64,000 nt of DNA from Rhineura floridana (GCF_030035675.1 NC_084485.1:98538838-98602837); one strand, 5' to 3'; shown: positions 32,420-44,900, counted from the first letter of the stretch. The notes: generated by a model not told the origin, from the sequence alone. Made by a program: numbers and translations.

Positions 32420-33440
32420 ACTGAAAATCCATATTAAGAGTTTCAAGATATTTTAGGGCAAGGGTCTGTTCATATTGTGTTTGTAATTTCCATGTGGCTA
32501 TCAATAGAGTATCAACAATTTAATAGAGTAACAAAAGCAAAACTAAACCAGATCCCAGCCCCCAAGGAATTTACAATTTAAAGTTTATGTTGGAGACAGG
32601 ATGGAGAATCAGACAAAGAAGGGACTATTGGGAACAAATGTAGTTACCCACACTTTTTGTTGCCGTTGTTGTTGTAGATGAGGTCTTTTGTCGTCATACA
32701 CACACATCTTTCTGTACGGGCTGTCTGCCATAATAGCTATCAACCCAAAGCCAATGCATATTTTATCCATCTTAACTGTAAATTTAGATAATAATTTCAG
32801 GTCCAGATGGGTGCCAGTTGGGAAATCAGTTTGAAAAACAGGAATCGGCCAACCTGATTTTGTTTTAGCCCAGTTCATGCTCAGTATCTACTGTATTATT
32901 AATATTTACTATATAATTGTAGTGCAATTATTGCTACAGATTTTTCAATGTGAAACGGTTGTTTAGTTTTCTGCATCCAACCCTGCTCTTTTAGAACACT
33001 AAATTACACATTTTCAACAGCCAGAACACATCCACTTATATCTTTCATCCCTTTTATTTTGGTATTAGTATTATACACTTCGCATGGAAAGTAAAGTCCC
33101 CCTCCAAATACTTGTTGTTGCTGTTAAACAGTTAACTGGTAGAAGACATTATGCCTCTTTCTTCCTTAGAACAGCACAGTTTGCATCTTGAACCATTCAT
33201 GGCAAAATTGAGCAAGCTGCTCTTCTTAATGGGGGGGGGATCATCACAGACCCAAACTAACTTGTCCTAATGGCCAGAGAAGCTTCAAGTAGCTTTCACT
33301 CGTATACTCAAGACCACACTCAGGGGAAAAAAACCTAGCATTAGGCTCTTTAACATTTCTTTTCCTACATCATGGACATAGAGCACCCACCTCTGTTGTA
33401 TTCTCTGTGTAACTTTGCCTTTTTCTAAAGGTAAAAAGCA
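32420..33440. other. Region upstream of C1orf87 start, no confident feature
   Basis: Minus-strand open frames (89 and 154 codons) are unsupported. A C-run and a G-run are present. A non-coding first exon may lie here. Confidence 0.35.
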
Positions 33441-33449
33441 TCCAGCTGT

Positions 33450-33610
33450 AGTAGCAACCACTGCCACCGGAATGAGTGGTCTGCTTTTCACATCCACTCC
33501 GAGGAGAAATCTGCTGTTTCTAAGGACGCAGGGCTGTTGCTGGGCTGGGCTAGGCTGGGCAGAGCTTGTCACTCTACAGTCAGTGTAGGAGGAGGCATGT
33601 GTTAGCTTGC
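33450..33610 (-). promoter_or_regulatory. Possible C1orf87 promoter region
   Basis: About 1.2 kb upstream of the start codon, locally GC-richer, with GGGCTGGGCTAGGCTGGGCA and the X-box-like GTTTCTAAGGAC (33516-33527). No TATA box or CpG island is obvious. This is inference from position and composition only. Confidence 0.2.
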
Positions 33611-34082
33611 AGAAGAACAGGCTGGCAGATTGTTTATCTGATTTATGCAATTTCAAATTCTCGGGGGTCATGTGGATTTGCCTACCTGAGTGGTGGTAAC
33701 TACAATGTTTTAGCAGGACTAGCAGACTGTGAGCATTTCGAAAAAACAAAGGAAGACAGTTTAGTTAGGCCAAGTGTGCACAGACAGGAATGAGCTTTCA
33801 AATAAATGAAAAACAGTTTGCTATCCAAGCTCCAGTAAATGTTCACTTTTAGCGTCTCAGTTCATTACCTAAAACCACAATTTTCAAAAGAGGAGCAAAG
33901 AGCAATAAGGAAGAAGATTGGCCTATTGAATACAATATGACTGCCTCTCTTAAATGGGGGGGGGGTTATTTAGTACTGTGGCACTATACCACAAGGGGTT
34001 AAATTTAGATATAGAATTTAGCAAGAGCAGAAGAGCTGCAAATCTCTTACTGAAAGATAGGTTTGTGGTAAGGGATTAGAAC

Positions 34083-34529
34083 TAGAGATGGTGGAGACAT
34101 TCAATTTAGTTTGCATTTAAAACCAAATTTAGTAAATTCACATTTTCCAAAACAACATGAGAACCAAAACACAGCTATCCTTCAAAATTCACACTTATCT
34201 GAATTTTGCAATGCAGTTCTCTCACCAAACAATGTTTACAAAAATGCATATATTAGGGGGAAACGTGCTTAAAAATGACTATATTTGTGAAAATGACATA
34301 CAAAAATGCATTATATTACTAGAAATTGCTTGCAAAATGTGTACATTAGACAAAACTTCATACAAAAATGTGTTTATAAGGAGAAATTTACACTGAGATG
34401 CTGAAGAATTTTAATGAGGATTTAAAAAAAAGAAATTTGCAAATTGCTGCAGAGATGTGGAGAACTGAATTTAAGATTGGAAAAATGAGAAACTAAGAGA
34501 ACCGAAATTGATAGATCCTTCCATCCCTA
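34083..34529. mobile_element. hAT-type AT-rich MITE, 447 bp, perfect TSD
   Basis: Termini TAGAGATGG and CCATCCCTA are inverted. The identical octamer ATTAGAAC flanks it (34075-34082 and 34530-34537). The interior has a loose series of AAAAATGCATATATTA-like units. No transposase is present. It is the best-kept member of the family that includes 19048-19445. Confidence 0.92.
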
Positions 34530-34557
34530 ATTAGAACAGTGGCAAGGAATCATCTTC

Positions 34558-35545
34558 AGTCCAGGGGCCACTTTCCCTTGTGGGTGTCAGCTTCAGGGCT
34601 GGGGGCTGGGCAGTAACAAAGCAGCCGGCAGTTAGCTGGGCAATAAATCAGTCAAGGCCAGGCAGATAACAGAGGCCAGCTGGCAGAAGAAAGGCTTGAC
34701 AAACGAACCAGTAGCAGTGTCCAAGAGCATCGTCCAGGTAGGGAAGCAGAGTTCAGAAAGCCAGGGGTCCAGTCTGAAGGTCTAGAGGCTAGTAACAGCG
34801 TTACACATGAGGGGTCACAACCAATGTTGTAATCAGCAGTCTGCTGCAGCCATGAACTGCCTTTTATAACAGACTCCCTAAGCCAGGTGCCCATGATTAG
34901 TTTCCCAGCTGCTCAGAGCTGCTTGTTCTTAAACAACCCGACCTCTTCCTTTGTTGCTGTGCTACTTGGTGGTGTCTCCTTTCTGCGGGGGGGAGGGGAG
35001 CCTCCTGTTCATGCCCAGAATCCGATTGAGGGGCTTCAGCCAGGTCCTGGACATTCTCCAGCTGGGGAAGAGCCAGCGTTGTGTCCTCAGGGATTCCACT
35101 AGTTCCTTCTCCTGGGTCTGCCAACTCTGCCTCTGCCTCTTCCTCCGAGTCCTCTGAAGGGGCCATGACAGTGGGCAACCTCTTGGGGGCCACATGCCAG
35201 TGGTGAGCAGGGCCGGAGGCGAGCATGTGCAATACCAGAGGCAAAAGCAAATGGAGGAATGAATGTGACTCTTACCTTTGTACGGGAGACTGCATTCCTG
35301 CCATGCAAAAAACCAGAAGTTTTTAACACACACATACACACCTCTCTATCCTTCATCCAAGCAAGCAGGAGGCATTATCAGTTTATATACACATGGGAGC
35401 TAGGCAAAAGCACTTGAAGAGAGTGTGGATGTGGGCTAGTGAGGGGAGTCTTGGTGAGATAGGGCAAGACCTAGGGAGAGCCCTGAGGGTCAGATAGAAA
35501 AGCCTGGAGGACCATAGGTTGGCCTGAGGTTCCCCACACCTTAAT
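34558..35545. repeat. Older dispersed repeat, split by a solo LTR
   Basis: The left stub CAGGGGCCACTTTCCCTTG and the right part from 35171 (GGGCAACCTCTTGGGGGCCA to CCTGAGGTTCCCCACACC) together match 16757-17100. The 586 bp between them is the LTR at 34585-35170. Confidence 0.65.
34585..35170 (-). mobile_element. Solo LTR of a Ty3/Gypsy-like element
   Basis: 586 bp, TG...CA (plus strand TGTCAGCTTCAGGGC to GGCCATGACA), flanked by the perfect 5-bp duplication GTGGG (34580-34584 and 35171-35175). No internal region is left, the usual result of recombination between two LTRs. On the minus strand it contains an acidic open stretch (EDSEEEAEAELADPGEG). That recalls the coding tail in the LTR of the 3.1-kb element, so it is probably a related family. 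Confidence 0.85.
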
Positions 35546-35559
35546 TAGAGATTAAGTGG

Positions 35560-36040
35560 AGAGCCTGGCCTGGGTAAGCAGTACACAGAATGGACTGGTT
35601 TGCACATCACACTAAGCTGAACCATAGCTGATAAATACACAAGTGGAGAGGCTCCCAGAGTAGAGATCACATCCACTTTGCTCTTTGCTGAACCCTATTT
35701 TGTTGTCTGATCGGGGACTTGTGGTTTAGTTTTTTCCAGACTGACCATGAGCTCTAACCAAAGTTTGTTCTATGGTTTATGTCTTGTGGTTTGTCCAGGA
35801 GAGCTAAACCATGAGCCCGGGTTTGGACAACCCCCCCACGATGGTTTAGCTCAACATGGTAGAGCAGCAAGACAATTGGGGAGTAGTCAGTCAAGCAACT
35901 GAGGTCTATTCTCTGGGAATCCTTCCACATTCATAATTTGGCTTTGTATGATGTGCAAATCAGGGCGATATAAAGCACAAGCATGAACTGTGAGAAAAAG
36001 GTGAAAAGGCTATGCTATAAACAGACACAATATGCCTCAT
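35560..36040. other. No recognisable feature
   Basis: Contains repeated words around GGTTTAG/CTAAACCATG between 35610 and 35840 (AACCATAG, TGGTTTATG, TAAACCATGAGC), suggesting a degraded foldback element. Confidence 0.35.
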
Positions 36041-36165
36041 TTTATTATTATCTTTGGATTTCTTCACCATAAGGTCCCAGAGTAGGTTACAACAATGTAA
36101 AAATACAATATATCAATTAAAATTTTAATGGTACCATATGTGGTGTGGCACCATTATGTCAGTGT

Positions 36166-36385
36166 GGTGTGATGGCCACAGTGTTGGGCTGGTCCAACAG
36201 GGTTCAAATCTCCACTCAACCATGAAGCTCACTAGGTGACCTTGGGCCAGTCTCTGTCTCTCAACCTAACCTTCCTTATAGGGTTGTTGCAAGGATAAAA
36301 TAGAGAAGGGAGAACCATGTATACCGCTTTGAGTTCCTTGGACGAACGGGGGGATATATAAATGTAATAAATAAATAAAATAAAA
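36166..36385 (+). mobile_element. Sauria-type SINE
   Basis: GTGGTGTGATGGCCACAGTG, then B box AGGGTTCAAATCTCC, CAACCATGAAGCTCAC, TGACCTTGGGCCAGTC and GGGTTGTTGCAAGGATAAAA. The 3' end GGGATATATAAATGTAATAA has a TAAA-rich tail. Confidence 0.9.
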
Positions 36386-36499
36386 TGAATCATAAAATGA
36401 AATGTACCATATGATTGTATATCGGTATCAACAGCATGATTGTTTTTTTTGTAGGTGTGCTGGGCCAGGGTAAATGCAGATTTCCCACATATGTGCACA

Positions 36500-36660
36500 G
36501 ACATGGCTCTTCCCACATTTTATCTTCAAAACAACCCTATGATGTGGATCAGACTGAGAGTGAATGGCCCAAGGTCATCCAGTGAGTTACACGGCTGAGC
36601 AGGGATTTGCCCTAGTCAACATTCTATCCACTACACTACTCTGACTCTCAGCACACTGGC
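36500..36660 (-). mobile_element. Sauria-type SINE, inverted relative to the previous copy
   Basis: On the minus strand it reads GTGTAGTGGATAGAATGTTG, CCTGCTCAGCCGTGTAACTC, GATGACCTTGGGCC and ATAGGGTTGTTTTGAAGATA. It lies 115 bp from the plus-strand copy, giving a potential inverted pair. Confidence 0.85.
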
Positions 36661-36699
36661 ACACAAACATGGCCTCCTGCAAGATTCCTGTGTTACTGA

Positions 36700-37935
36700 A
36701 GCACACTAATATGAATAGGTGCAGATAAATCTCATGTTTATCACATTAATTAAAAAACGTTAGAACTGTTTTTAAATAGTTCCTTGGAATGGCAATGCCG
36801 GATCATTTGTTTGCCATCTAGATCCATTTCATTGCATAGCTGAACTTGGGTCAATTTCACCACACAGAGACATGTTGGGGACTTTTGGACCATTGGACCA
36901 ACTCAGTGGACTCAGAAAGGAGTGGCATCTTCAACCATTAGAGGAAAATGTCAATATCTTGCTTGGGCTTATTTTTCAAAAGCCTCAGGCACCAATTCCA
37001 GGATGCCTTTTATTAGAAGCGAAAGAAATAACAGGAGCCCCCTTGCTGTTTTGCTCCCCTGTAATTTGCATGGCTGTTAGCAACCAAACACCATCTTTAG
37101 GAAACTTGGCATTCCTGCCAGGCTGCATGTCAAAGAGAATCAAAATTTTCATATCATCATCGCAGCATGAATTTTCCTTCTCCCAAACTACTGTGCAATC
37201 TGTAATTTTTAACCTCACAAGTTTAAGATTGTACCTTAACATTTGTGGGAAACAGATGGCTCCAGCAAGCTGCCAACCTGTTGTTTAAAAAGCTTCTTCC
37301 AAGAATTGTTTTCTACCCATAGTCGCTTAGCATAATTAACCTTTCATGTGATTTAATAAACAGGAACAAACATTTGCCATATCATATTAATAAAAAGAGC
37401 CACTTAAGGATGCACAGAGTGATGGTGTTTTTTTAAATCCAGAGAATGCCACAATTCCTTTATATTTCTTTTCATGCCTTAAAAATTATTCAAAACACAG
37501 GTCACCTCATTAATGTTGCAAATGGTTCCAGCACTAATGGATATACACAGGAAAATGATTTTTGTTAACACAAAACATTACTTTGCTTAAAAATAAATTG
37601 GAGCTGTCTCAAGACAGTGGTAGACATTACGATCACTTAATTAACAGGGTTCTAACTTCCATGCTGCAAGCTTATTTCCACCATAAGTTGATACCATACA
37701 GAAGCAGAACCCAAAGCAATACTACAGATTCTTGATGTGAAAAGCATTTATTGTATATGGCAGCAGGAAGAAGTACCATTGACCCTGCTGCAGTGGAGTG
37801 CTAACATAACAGCAAGTAGCTTCTCACAGAGAAACTTACACAGAGCATCAGGAGGGGCGAAACTTACATTTTGTGCAAACTTGGCTACTGGCTAGCATTA
37901 ACGAAAAGGAAGGAAAAGGAAAAGGAAGAAACATT
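36700..37935. other. Apparently single-copy block with overlapping open frames on both strands
   Basis: No repeat family is recognised in about 1.2 kb, unusual for this window. Open frames overlap on the plus (36872-37288) and minus (37242-36985) strands. Neither has clear splice sites or a known domain. It could be conserved non-coding DNA. Confidence 0.35.
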
Positions 37936-37943
37936 GAATAGAC

Positions 37944-38079
37944 CAGCATTCTTCAACCTTGGGTTGCTGGATGTTGTTGGACTACAATACTCATCATCCC
38001 CAGACAATTTAGTCAGTGGTGAGGGGTAATGGGAACTGTAATCTGACAACATCTGGGAACCCAAGTTTGAAGAACAGTG
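37944..38079. mobile_element. hAT-type palindromic MITE
   Basis: Ends CAGCATTCTTCAACCTTGGG and CCAAGTTTGAAGAACAGTG. Octamers GAATAGAC (37936-37943) and GAGTAGGC (38080-38087) differ only by two transitions. Confidence 0.75.
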
Positions 38080-38099
38080 GAGTAGGCTACGGGTATATG

Positions 38100-39165
38100 A
38101 TTAATGCAGTGTGTACAGCTGGTGTGACAGAAGTGTCATTTAACATGCTTTATTAGTGTAATACAATTTAGGCTTTCTGGAGTCCTTTTTAATGTAAATT
38201 ATTGTTTGGCTTTTTCAAGGTATATATATTTTTTACATTGCACTCATTCTCTAAGAATCAATATATTATTACTTTTGTATGTTGTTATTAATGTGCATAT
38301 TGTCTATTTTAATTCTATATACTTGTAATTCTGTAAAATTAAGATTAAAAAATAAAAATAGATTAAGGAGTAAAAAAATGGCATGTGCTCTGGTGACACT
38401 GCTGAGACTGTCAGGGGAGCAAGTTACATTTTACATCTTTCCCACCATTACATTTTTTATGCCTTATATATTTCCAAGTGATAGTAATAGAACCTTGTAG
38501 TACTTTGACCTTTTCAGGATTCAGAAACTTTACTGACTGATCATTTCTGTGTGAGGAAAAAACCTCTACATATATCAAGGTGATGGGCACTGTTGATAGA
38601 TGTTAAGTGCAAGGTATTATTATTTTATGATTTCACTAATGAAAGGAAAGGTAAGGAGAACCATGAGAAGACTTCCATTCAGAGAATGGCAGCAAAGAAA
38701 ATGGTAAGAGTGAATGAAATGTAGCAAAGGAGATTAACATGTAACAGTCTAAATCTGTTCAGTAGAGTTTTTGCTCTGGGCTATAACACCAAGATCATTC
38801 TGCCAAATTGAAACTGTGAAGGATATGAATGCTTGGTTTATGTGAGTGTCAGTCAAAAAATGAATTCCCCTCCTATGACACTTTCTAAATACTCCCTTTA
38901 ATAATGCATGTTCCTTATGAGTGCCATCCATTAGAGTGATTATGAATTCTGGATATTAATGATTCATTTCTAATGCTGATAGGATTAGCAGTATGCATGC
39001 CTGGGGTATACAGGCTTTGTGGTATAGTTGCCACTGGGAGTAAATGATGAGCTTCCAAAAGTGCAACCAGATATTTGAAGCACTGATGCATTTTACAAGA
39101 TGCACAAAACAGTGTACATCCAAGTTCTTAATAACTTAAATGTTTTTTTAAAACAAAACATTAGA
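38100..39165. other. No recognisable feature
   Basis: AT-rich; short open frames only. Confidence 0.35.
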
Positions 39166-39171
39166 AAAGAG

Positions 39172-39304
39172 AGAGATGGGGAATCTGTGACTGCCAGATG
39201 CTGCTGGATGACAATTTCTATCCGTCTTGACCACTAGCCATATTGGCTGGGGCTGATGGGAGATGGGCGTCTAACCACATCTGGAGGGCCACATGTTCCC
39301 CATC
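39172..39304. mobile_element. Palindromic MITE
   Basis: GATGGGGAATCTGTGACTGC and GGAGGGCCACATGTTCCCCATCC form the arms. It abuts the CR1 fragment that follows. Confidence 0.65.
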
Positions 39305-39552
39305 CTTGAATTAGATAAATTCATCATGGAGGGTGAGTCTGTCAACAGCTCTGTCAATGTCTAAATGGAATCTTCATATTCAGAGGAAATATTCTTCTGA
39401 ATACCAGATACTGGACACAAGCAAAAGGGGTGTCATTTCTGTCATACTATATTTGTAAGTTTCCCAGAAGCATTTTGCTGCCCACAGTTGGAAACAATAT
39501 GCAGAGCTGAATGAACAATTGGTCTTATCCAGCAGTTCGTATGTTCTTATGA
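39305..39552 (+). mobile_element. CR1 LINE 3' fragment, plus orientation
   Basis: AGATAAATTCATCATGGAGG, CTTCTGAATACCAGATACTGG and TTGGTCTTATCCAGCAGTTC, then GTATGTTCTTATGAC, match the 3' end of the CR1 family seen inverted at 21.6 kb. It is diverged. Confidence 0.65.
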
Positions 39553-39559
39553 CAATAAA

Positions 39560-41110
39560 ACAAAATGGAGACTATTTAACCTAGGGTCCACATAACAATA
39601 TTGCAAAATAGCTGACAACAGATGTCATTTCACTGTTGATAAAGTAGCTTGTGTTCATTTTTAAGTATAATGTAGATTTATCAGATAATGCTTTAGGTCG
39701 GATAAATTATCTGATATATACCTTGGGGACCCAGAAATCAGGAAGCTTTTTCTAGAGGCAGATTCTGCTTTAGAGGATGCTGTAACTGATGGACAGTTTA
39801 ACAAGAATTCAGCTTCAGAGATGATACTTCGTTAAATTTATACAGCCACGAGAGTGGCTATATACTATAGCCAGCATGGTTTTTTCACATTCCTCAATGT
39901 TAAATTGAAAATACCCCCCATGCCATTCTGTTGCTCCATAAGTTCATTTCAAAACAAAATCTTACAAAACTTATAGTCCTGAACTCAGAAACGCTTGCTT
40001 AACAAGGTACTCAAAACACTCTGAGGGAACTGAGAGTTCAAAGTGTAAAACAAGAGAAAAAAATCCAGACCATATGCTCAGAGGCACGTTATCAAATTCT
40101 TCCAAGCTACTCAGGAAGTGGATTGGACTGTGAAAGACCAACCCAAATTGTTTGCATTTTTACAAATTTGTAGGGCAGTACATTTTCAGTCATTTCCAGG
40201 CTAACTTTCATGAATATAGAACATATGAAATGAAGTAACTGAACCAATAGGTATGCTTGGCTTCAAAGGCCACCTTTGCAGTCTACAATAACATTTTATA
40301 TTATATTATATTCTGTGGAGTCTTCTTCCTTGCATGAGTAGACAAATCATTTGATAGGGTTAATATAGGTGCACAATATTAAACAGGTTCAGACTACTTT
40401 GGGACTTTTAAACTGCAACTTGATAAAATGAAAAATTCTATACAATACGAAAAAGAGGATATGTTAATGATCTTCTGATGTGCTGCTCCAAGAAAAGAGA
40501 AAAACCATTTTAACTCATATAATGTTCCATATGAGTAGTTTACATTCTACATTTCATTACCAGAATAGGTAGTTAACAGCACATCTGCTGGTAAGTATAA
40601 AATTGACACTACATCTGTCTGTTGGTATGCGTATAACATGTTGGAATATTTGGAAGAAAAGGATAAAAGTAAGAATTTAACTAAATTAATTGTCTTCACA
40701 TTCCATAGCTGTGAAATTGTATTTAAAATGTATGGTGCATTGGCCAGGCATATGTGTGAATTTATTATGAATTTTAAAATTTCCATTAGTTTATCATTGT
40801 ACTTTGGCTGTCTATGGGAAGTCACTGTTCCTTACCTCATGATTAATTAAATCTGAGATCAAGTCACTTTGCCCATATCATATGTTGCAAAAAGCCATAT
40901 AACTTTCAGCCATATACTTGATATCACAGAATCTACTACAACAGAGGACTGTCATAAATGGTTCATTCGGTCTAAGTGATTCTGATCTAATTTTGACAGG
41001 TGGGCAAGAGAGACTGAATCCTACTATGGACTTGGCTGCCCTTAGATACAAATCCAGGGCTCTCTGATCCATTATGGCCAACATTACCTACTGCTTTCTA
41101 ATCAGCACAA
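39560..41110. other. No recognisable feature
   Basis: AT-rich DNA with a short ATTATATTATATT run near 40.3 kb. Minus-strand frames around 40.55-40.83 and 40.9-41.1 kb look non-coding. Confidence 0.35.
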
Positions 41111-41117
41111 TGCCTGA

Positions 41118-41939
41118 TGTTGTAGCAAGGGTGTGTGAGAGAGAACTGGAATATTTCAGGAGCTCCTATGTTGTCACAATGGGTTTCTGAATGCGAGGAC
41201 CATGTTCGTGGCATGTCAGATCCCAGGAGTTGGGTGTGCATGCAGACCAGAGGAAGAACTAGCCTTCACCTGGTCTGCCTTTGGCCTATTTAAAGGCACC
41301 TGCCCCATTCACAGTGGCCAGTTCAGGCAAAGACTTTCTCTCCCACCTACCCTCCCTTGGTTTGGAGTTTGGTTTGCTGCAGTCTCTCTCTTGCTATGGA
41401 CTTAGTTACTGGTTGGCAGGGCTAAGAAGGAATTTTGCCCCAGGATGAGTGAAGGTGTTTGCCTTCCTTATAGCAGGGGGTTCATCACCACTGTCACAAC
41501 TTCACTGGCAGGAGTTGGCACTGGGCAGGATCCATTTTATGGGTAACAAGGGAGGACCCCGTTTCCATTTTAGGGGTCCCCTTATGGGATGTGGGATACA
41601 GCCAAATACCCAAAGCTCCACCTCAGGGGGCTAAATGGGAGGCTGCATCCCCAGTTGGCAAAGGCCTTCACAACAATGGTCCATGCCAAGGAGGCCTCAC
41701 CTTTATCCCCCAAAGGAGAGATGCTAATCACCTAGGTTTTCCCTTCCTAATGCTCGGCCTGGGGAGGAGAGGGGCTCACATTACATAGCAATTTGGGCTC
41801 TGTGATGCCAGGATCTGGCACACATGCCATGCCAAACCCTTCTTGTCAATGTAATCAATAAAGAAGATGTGGTTTTGTTTACCCCATAACTGTTTCTTAT
41901 ATAATTATTTCCCCATCTTGGCCCTGGGGAAACATCACA
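41118..41939 (+). mobile_element. Probable solo LTR, family unknown
   Basis: 822 bp from TGTTGTAGCAAGG to AACATCACA. Inside are a TATA-like CCTATTTAAAGGC near 41287, a GC-richer transcribed-type segment and a polyadenylation signal CAATAAAG near 41858, ordered like U3-R-U5. The flanks CCTGA (41113-41117) and CCTGT (41940-41944) match at four of five. No internal region. It could be Gypsy- or ERV-derived. Confidence 0.45.
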
Positions 41940-42539
41940 CCTGTGCCCGCAAAGGCACACTGCATCCCATTACGGTGTCTTAATGACCATCCAGTGTCAG
42001 AGGTAACTTCCAAATTTTGACTCCCAGAGCACATTGTCTTCAGTGCTTCACTTTCTAAACACAGGTTGGGTTATAGCCATTTGTTTAAATATGAAAAAAA
42101 CCCCATAATGATTCATTTGGGGATACCACTGGGGTTGGGGCTAAATCTGAAATCTATCTCTTGTGACCCTAGTGCATCAGGCAGGTTCCCTCCCCCCCCC
42201 CCAAAAACATTTTGTGCTAGATTGAAGCTTAATATTTACTCTGTTCCATGGAACTCATTGGAAGTTCACCAAGAACCAAACCAGCCCTATTTTCATAGTC
42301 TCATTCCTTTTATCTCATAGCCTGCTCTGGGCTTCATTTCTTGTTCATGATAAAGGGTGGAGGAATTAATGAACTCAGTATATGCAAATATGTGTGTATA
42401 TATTAGGCAGCCATCAAGTATCATTGGATGCTACTTCAAAATTGATTTGGAATTACATTTCAGAAGTCTTAAATTTCAGAATGTGTATGTCTGTATGTTA
42501 GGAAACCATCATTTAGAATCTGTTGTCATGATCAAATTG

Positions 42540-42655
42540 CACTCAAGTCCTGCTAGTGGGCTTTCCATAGGCATCTGGTTGGCCACTATGAGGATGCTGC
42601 ACTATGATGAACTTTTGGCCTGATGCAGCTGCAAGGCTTTTCTTAGGTTCTTAGG
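42540..42655 (+). mobile_element. CR1 LINE 3' end fragment
   Basis: GTCCTGCTAGTGGGCTTTCC, ATCTGGTTGGCCACTATGAG and TTGGCCTGATGCAGC, then TTAGGTTCTTAGG. Confidence 0.65.
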
Positions 42656-42659
42656 ATAT

Positions 42660-43670
42660 TCTGAAGACCTCCAATTACAGTAAGTTCGTACATTTATTAA
42701 GAGGAAGCAATGCCACATGGTCAATTATCTATTATGCTACCATCTTCAAAGATGGCAACTGAACTCAGATCCTCACCTCAACTACTTGTGTTTGGAGTGG
42801 CTCTGTGCTTATTTTTAAAAATTACCAAATTGCCAAGTCTGGGGTTTCACCTTCAACAAGATACAGTCTGAGCTTTGAGCTCTCATCTGAGACCTGTGTG
42901 TTGCCCTTGAGTTTTATTCCTTGCAGTCTAATGATGCATGGAGAAATCCTGATAATTGGTTTAGGATTAAAATGCAGAGCCCCATCACTCTTATGATCAG
43001 CCAGAAGCCAAACTGCTTTTGTGTAATGACAACTTCTAATGAGAAAGAAAAATAAATTGTGTAAAGGGAGACCTTGCTTTTCCTGAAGTAATTTATCCAA
43101 GGCACTGTTTTTACTAAAAGAAAACAGCAGCAATGTTGCCACAATCTAGAAAAAGGCTCTGTGGCAAATTTGGGGAAAGACTCTTCAGAGGAAGGAGGAG
43201 CTCCTGTCCCTTTAATTGTGTGTGCCATGTATGTGCATATCTATAAAGACAGACATATATACATCAACATGCCACATTTTCATACAGTAACATGCATGCA
43301 TAACCTTTAATGAACATAGAAAAGGAATGAAAATGTACTTGTAAACAACTATTGGAGGTCAACGGGTATAGCACATTTGGTCACCTTTAATTTTCCCAGT
43401 GTTTCACACACTCCTGTTGGTGCAAAGAACTTGGACACCCATGAACAACACTATTGCCATAATTCAAAGCTCTCTGGGCTTCCAGTGCATGCATGGGTGT
43501 TTATATGAAGAGGGATGGCCCCATTACTTCAGTGTGACAGGGAATGCTGCATAGATACATCTCTCACTGAATTCATGGAACACTCCCTAATCCTGGAAGG
43601 ATGAAACACTTTTAGTTAACAGACATTTCATAAAAACAAGAAGCAAAAACAGCAGCTTTAGTTATTATTT
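42660..43670. other. No recognisable feature
   Basis: Overlapping minus-strand open frames (42822-43228) lack splice support or known motifs. Confidence 0.35.
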
Positions 43671-43679
43671 TTTTACTGA

Positions 43680-43785
43680 CAGTCCCATACATGTCTACTG
43701 AAAAGTGAGTCCCACTAAGTACAATGAGACTTACTCCCAGATAAGTGGCTGTAGGGCTGCAACCTGAGGCTCTAATATATTCTTT
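43680..43785. repeat. Foldback repeat (GAGTAGAC family)
   Basis: ACATGTCTACTGAAAAGTGA, GTCCCACT and then TGAGACTTACTCCCAGATAAG to GGGCTGCAACCTGAGG. Confidence 0.6.
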
Positions 43786-43789
43786 ATTA

Positions 43790-44890
43790 ATATATGTTTA
43801 CTAGGGTTTCTAAAATGTTAGAGACAGTTACATTAATATGAAGAAGCAGTTCTGTTAAGGCAGAATAACAGCAGAACTGAATAATTTGCTGTAACTTCAA
43901 ATCAAAGAGAGCTTACTGATCTTGAAGATTTTGCGCAATTAAATTATTAGTGTAGAAGGAACTCTCTCCTTTATTTAAATGTGCCCAATGTTTTCAAAAG
44001 GCAGGTCCCATGCATTTTTCATGTGATATGAAATGCATCGTGACTCTAAACTTTAGAGGAGGGTACAGGATTATATATGTTGGTCACGTCCCCATTCTGC
44101 CTATGCATTTCACATAATCTATAAGTATATGCACATAGGTATGTGTGGTTGGAGATCCTTGAATAGGTATGGCCCCGGAACACATCCACAGTGCCACGGG
44201 TGTAGGCTGCTTCACAGGTTATGATTAATGTAGAGAATGGAGGTGGGGCTAGCAGACATAAATGTGAAAGATCCCATTCACTCCTCTATACATGTTCCAT
44301 GAACACATAAACCACCAAGCTAACAGTTATCCAGAACAATATTTTTGATAATACGTAAGCCTACAAGCAAATAGTCATTTAAAATATTAACTTCAGCATT
44401 TTCCATTCTGTGCTTATATAGTTTTTTTATTTTTACATTTCAATAGCATTATTTATTTATCTCAACTGTGCCTCATATTTATCTGTATCACTTAAATATC
44501 AATATCAATATAATTTTCATTTCTTTTTGTGAGACACTGCTTACTTTTATCAGCAAGACAAATACTAGCTCCAACTCTTGGCCAACTTTCTCTTGGACCT
44601 GCATAGCTGTGACACTGATATTAAAAATTAAAAAAAACCACCTTCCTAATACTGCTCACTGTGAAGACATTTGCTATCTTCAACAACATGTAACCTTTGA
44701 ATATGTAGAATCTGGCAAGACATCAGCTCTGATGCACTTAATGCACAAAGGATCATATATTTCTCCTTCTTTGAGATGTGTTCAGAAGTTTTAAGAAGTA
44801 GCTTTATAATGGGTGGCTTGCATGACTTCATGGCTTGAATTTGTTGTAGCCTTGTTTCTCCTCTCCTGGTAATATCTTGTACAATTCCCT
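43790..44890. other. No recognisable feature
   Basis: AT-rich. It may include the 3' UTR of the exon at 44901-45184, but I see no convincing polyadenylation site. Confidence 0.3.
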
Positions 44891-44900
44891 TGCCAACTAG

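Noticed and set aside
33285-33749. 154-codon minus-strand frame upstream of C1orf87
   Set aside because: No start context, domain or splice support; composition is not protein-like. More likely promoter or 5' intron.
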